Source of the DNA: Oscillospiraceae bacterium
GTDB taxonomy: Bacteria; Bacillota_A; Clostridia; Oscillospirales; Oscillospiraceae
Assembly (NCBI GenBank): GCA_017936985.1
Contig: JAGBEM010000232.1
Location: forward strand, 1 to 6,118
Direction: 5' to 3'
DNA length: 6,118 bases
This document shows positions 4,880 through 6,118 of this stretch, piece by piece. A model generated the notes under the pieces. It saw only the letters and a program-made list of their open reading frames with translations, did not search any database and was not told the origin of the DNA. The first letter of the stretch is position 1. Each line of letters starts with the position of its first letter. A program made the translations under genes and the position numbers.

Positions 4880-4887
4880 AGTATAAT
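4859..4887 (+). promoter_or_regulatory. Consensus sigma-A promoter embedded in the preceding terminator
   Basis: TTGACA (4859-4864) lies across the loop of the terminator hairpin, and TATAAT (4882-4887) follows directly after its T-tract. The spacer is 17 nt and consists of the 3' arm of the hairpin. Both hexamers are exact consensus, giving a start near 4894 and a leader of about 28 nt before the next gene. Confidence 0.88.
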
Positions 4888-4921
4888 AAGCAGGTAAAAT
4901 CTAAAAAAAGGGGTACTTCTT

Positions 4922-5563
4922 ATGAAAAGGATCCTTTCTTTCTCCCTTGCCCTGCTGATGCTGGCCTTGAACTTTACCGGCTGCACCAAAGAGACTGACG
5001 CTCTCATCGGCACCTGGGAAGGCGAAGTCAACTACGCAGACTATTTCAACCAGGGCCTAACAGAATCCGCCGGCGAAGAACTGGCTGCATACTGGAATGT
5101 AGACGAATTCAACCTGACCATCGTCATGACCTTCCGGGAAGACGGCACCTACAGCATGACTGTTGACCGTGAAAAGCTGAACACTTCCCTGGAAGAACTA
5201 AAGCAGGTATTAAACACCGGCTTGCAAAAGTATATGCAGGACCTGATTGCCGCTTCCGAAATGGAGATCACTGTTGAAGAGCTGATGCAAGGCCTGGACA
5301 TTTCCATTGATGATCTGCTGGACGAAGCCCTTGGCAGTGAAGTAATCGATGCTCTCATCGCCGAATGCAGCTTTGAAGGCAATTTTGATGCCAAGGACGG
5401 TAAGCTCTATACCTCCGCCGGTCTGGAATACGGCATCGATGAAAGCATCTACGAAACCTATGAGGTGTCCGGCGACACCTTGACTCTGCTGTCCATCATC
5501 AACGGTGAGGATACCTCCCGTCTGGACGAAGCCCTGTACCCCATCATCTTAAAGCGCGCATAA
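4922..5563 (+). CDS. Predicted lipoprotein with a lipocalin-like beta domain and helical insert
   Basis: A 213-residue predicted lipoprotein. The signal peptide ends FTGC with lipidated Cys21; Phe at -3 is less usual, but length and hydrophobicity fit. The mature part begins LIGTWEGEV (28-36) and continues TFREDGTYSMTVD (70-82), the pattern of small lipocalin-like beta-barrel domains found in Firmicute lipoproteins. A long acidic helical region (about 84-150) follows, then strands around DAKDGKLYTS and YEVSGDTLTLL. This looks like a barrel with a helical insertion. The ligand and role are unknown; it probably faces outward on the membrane. The ATG at 4922 has AAAGGGG (4907-4913) eight bases upstream. 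It has its own promoter and terminator and is GC-richer than the neighbouring paralogues, matching the bulk of the window. Confidence 0.85.
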   Translation: MKRILSFSLALLMLALNFTGCTKETDALIGTWEGEVNYADYFNQGLTESAGEELAAYWNVDEFNLTIVMTFREDGTYSMTVDREKLNTSLEELKQVLNTGLQKYMQDLIAASEMEITVEELMQGLDISIDDLLDEALGSEVIDALIAECSFEGNFDAKDGKLYTSAGLEYGIDESIYETYEVSGDTLTLLSIINGEDTSRLDEALYPIILKRA

Positions 5564-5568
5564 CAATA

Positions 5569-5609
5569 AATCTCCACCGGTCAAGCCGGTGGAGATTCTT
5601 TTTTATTTT
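5569..5609. terminator. Terminator between convergent genes
   Basis: AATCTCCACCGG (5569-5580) pairs perfectly with CCGGTGGAGATT (5586-5597) around a 5-nt loop, followed by CTTTTTTATTTT on the plus strand, a strong terminator for the lipoprotein gene. On the minus strand the stem is followed by TATTGTTA, so weaker termination of the feo genes is plausible. It overlaps the stop codon of the minus-strand gene by a few bases. Confidence 0.9.
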
Positions 5610-5779
5610 CCCTCGCTGCAGCCACTGCAGCCACAGCCGCAGTTTCCGGAAGAGCAGGCACAGCTGTCCGGGCAGCCGATGCATTTCTTGCCGCTCTTTT
5701 TTGCCTTATAGATGCTCCATGCAGCAACGCCTACGATCACCAGAATGACCGCGATAATCACATAATCTACAAATTCCAT
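5603..5779 (-). CDS. FeoB-associated Cys-rich membrane protein
   Basis: A 58-residue protein with one membrane helix (about 4-24), a basic stop-transfer KAKK (25-28), and a Cys-rich tail. Eight Cys lie at 33, 36, 40, 42, 47, 49, 51 and 54, interspersed with Gly and Ser. This is the layout of the FeoB-associated Cys-rich family found next to feoB in Firmicutes, thought to help Fe(II) transport and often compared with FeoC. The Cys cluster could bind iron, though that is not shown. The start codon lies five bases after the feoB stop, and its weak ribosome site is within the end of feoB, so translation is probably coupled. The longer upstream frame overlaps feoB and is not coding. Confidence 0.92.
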   Translation of the reverse strand: MEFVDYVIIAVILVIVGVAAWSIYKAKKSGKKCIGCPDSCACSSGNCGCGCSGCSEGK

Positions 5780-5784
5780 GGCGA

Positions 5785-6118
5785 TCACTTTCCACTCAAA
5801 GCATACTCTGCCTTTACCTTCTTGTCGGAAGTAGCGCACAGATAAACCAGCACCGCCGCAAAGGCCAGGACAAACAGACCGCCGCCGATGGCCGCACCCA
5901 CATTCAAAGCACCGCCGGTGACCAGCGTGCCAATGGTATAAACCAGATAGCCCACACTGTATCCGGTACCCAGCTGCAGGGCAATGCCACCCCAGAACCA
6001 TTTCTTCTGCTTGATCTCTGCATTCATTGCACCCAGAGCCGCAAAGCAGGGCGGAGAAAACAGATTAAACATCAGGTACGCCAGTGCCGCAACCTTTGTG
6101 ATACCAAAGACAGCAGCC
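5785..6118 (-). CDS. FeoB ferrous iron transporter, C-terminal part (cut by window edge)
   Basis: The last 110 residues of a FeoB-type Fe(II) transport protein. The N-terminal G domain and gate segments lie outside the window. The visible part has a hydrophobic helix ending LFSPPCFAALGAM (19-31), resembling the conserved Pro-Cys gate segment of FeoB, then a polar turn (KQKKW 36-40) and hydrophobic segments at about 41-66 and 74-95, ending in a charged tail. The frame is open to the edge. The tail extends through a Gly/Ala-rich final helix. The next gene encodes the Cys-rich partner five bases downstream, confirming a feo locus. Promoter and any Fur-type site are beyond the right edge. Confidence 0.92.
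   Translation of the reverse strand, partial: AAVFGITKVAALAYLMFNLFSPPCFAALGAMNAEIKQKKWFWGGIALQLGTGYSVGYLVYTIGTLVTGGALNVGAAIGGGLFVLAFAAVLVYLCATSDKKVKAEYALSGK

Noticed and set aside
5780..6001. Longer minus-strand frame extending the Cys-rich protein upstream
   Set aside because: It overlaps feoB in another frame. The ATG at 5779, five bases after the feoB stop, gives the standard family length.

Overview
The window looks like chromosome of a gut-type Firmicute, probably a clostridial relative of the Oscillospiraceae/Lachnospiraceae. The evidence is strong AGGAGG-type ribosome sites, TTGACA/TATAAT promoters with 17-nt spacers, small secreted lipoproteins of a kind common in these bacteria, a clostridial-type histidine phosphatase, a GH2 glycosidase closest in feel to gut clostridial enzymes, and feoB followed by the small Cys-rich FeoB-associated protein. 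The genus cannot be fixed from the sequence.

Layout. Positions 1-26 are a perfect terminator hairpin. Positions 36-187 hold an unusual multi-hairpin element that reads on the minus strand like a distorted tRNA: matching ends, a D-arm-like and a T-loop-like segment, and three perfect 10-bp hairpins between them. Positions 188-439 hold no intact gene, only a possible broken micro-ORF. A histidine phosphatase gene (498-1223) has its own promoter and terminator. A GH2 beta-glycosidase (1380-3620, TTG start) follows, also with its own promoter; it ends in an odd Met-rich tail.

At 3673-3867 lies the most suggestive regulatory region. A consensus extended -10 promoter with an inverted repeat in its spacer drives a leader carrying a 33-codon ORF with a perfect Shine-Dalgarno. 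Its stop codon sits inside the 5' arm of a strong terminator placed just before the next gene. Downstream are two AT-richer tandem paralogues (3892-4335 and 4400-4834) encoding small exported proteins of one uncharacterised family, the second a lipoprotein. Their terminator (4846-4879) is physically merged with the consensus promoter (4859-4887) of a GC-richer lipocalin-like lipoprotein gene (4922-5563). A terminator at 5569-5609 separates this from the convergent minus-strand iron-uptake genes: the FeoB-associated protein (5603-5779) and the 3' end of feoB, which runs off the right edge.

How the genes relate. Most are single-gene transcription units with their own promoters and terminators, so there is no large operon. 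The clear functional pair is feoB and its Cys-rich partner (Fe(II) import). The two paralogues form a probable two-gene unit behind a translated, terminator-bearing leader. The best candidates for something new are the tRNA-like multi-hairpin element, the leader and paralogue unit, and the Met-rich tail of the glycosidase.
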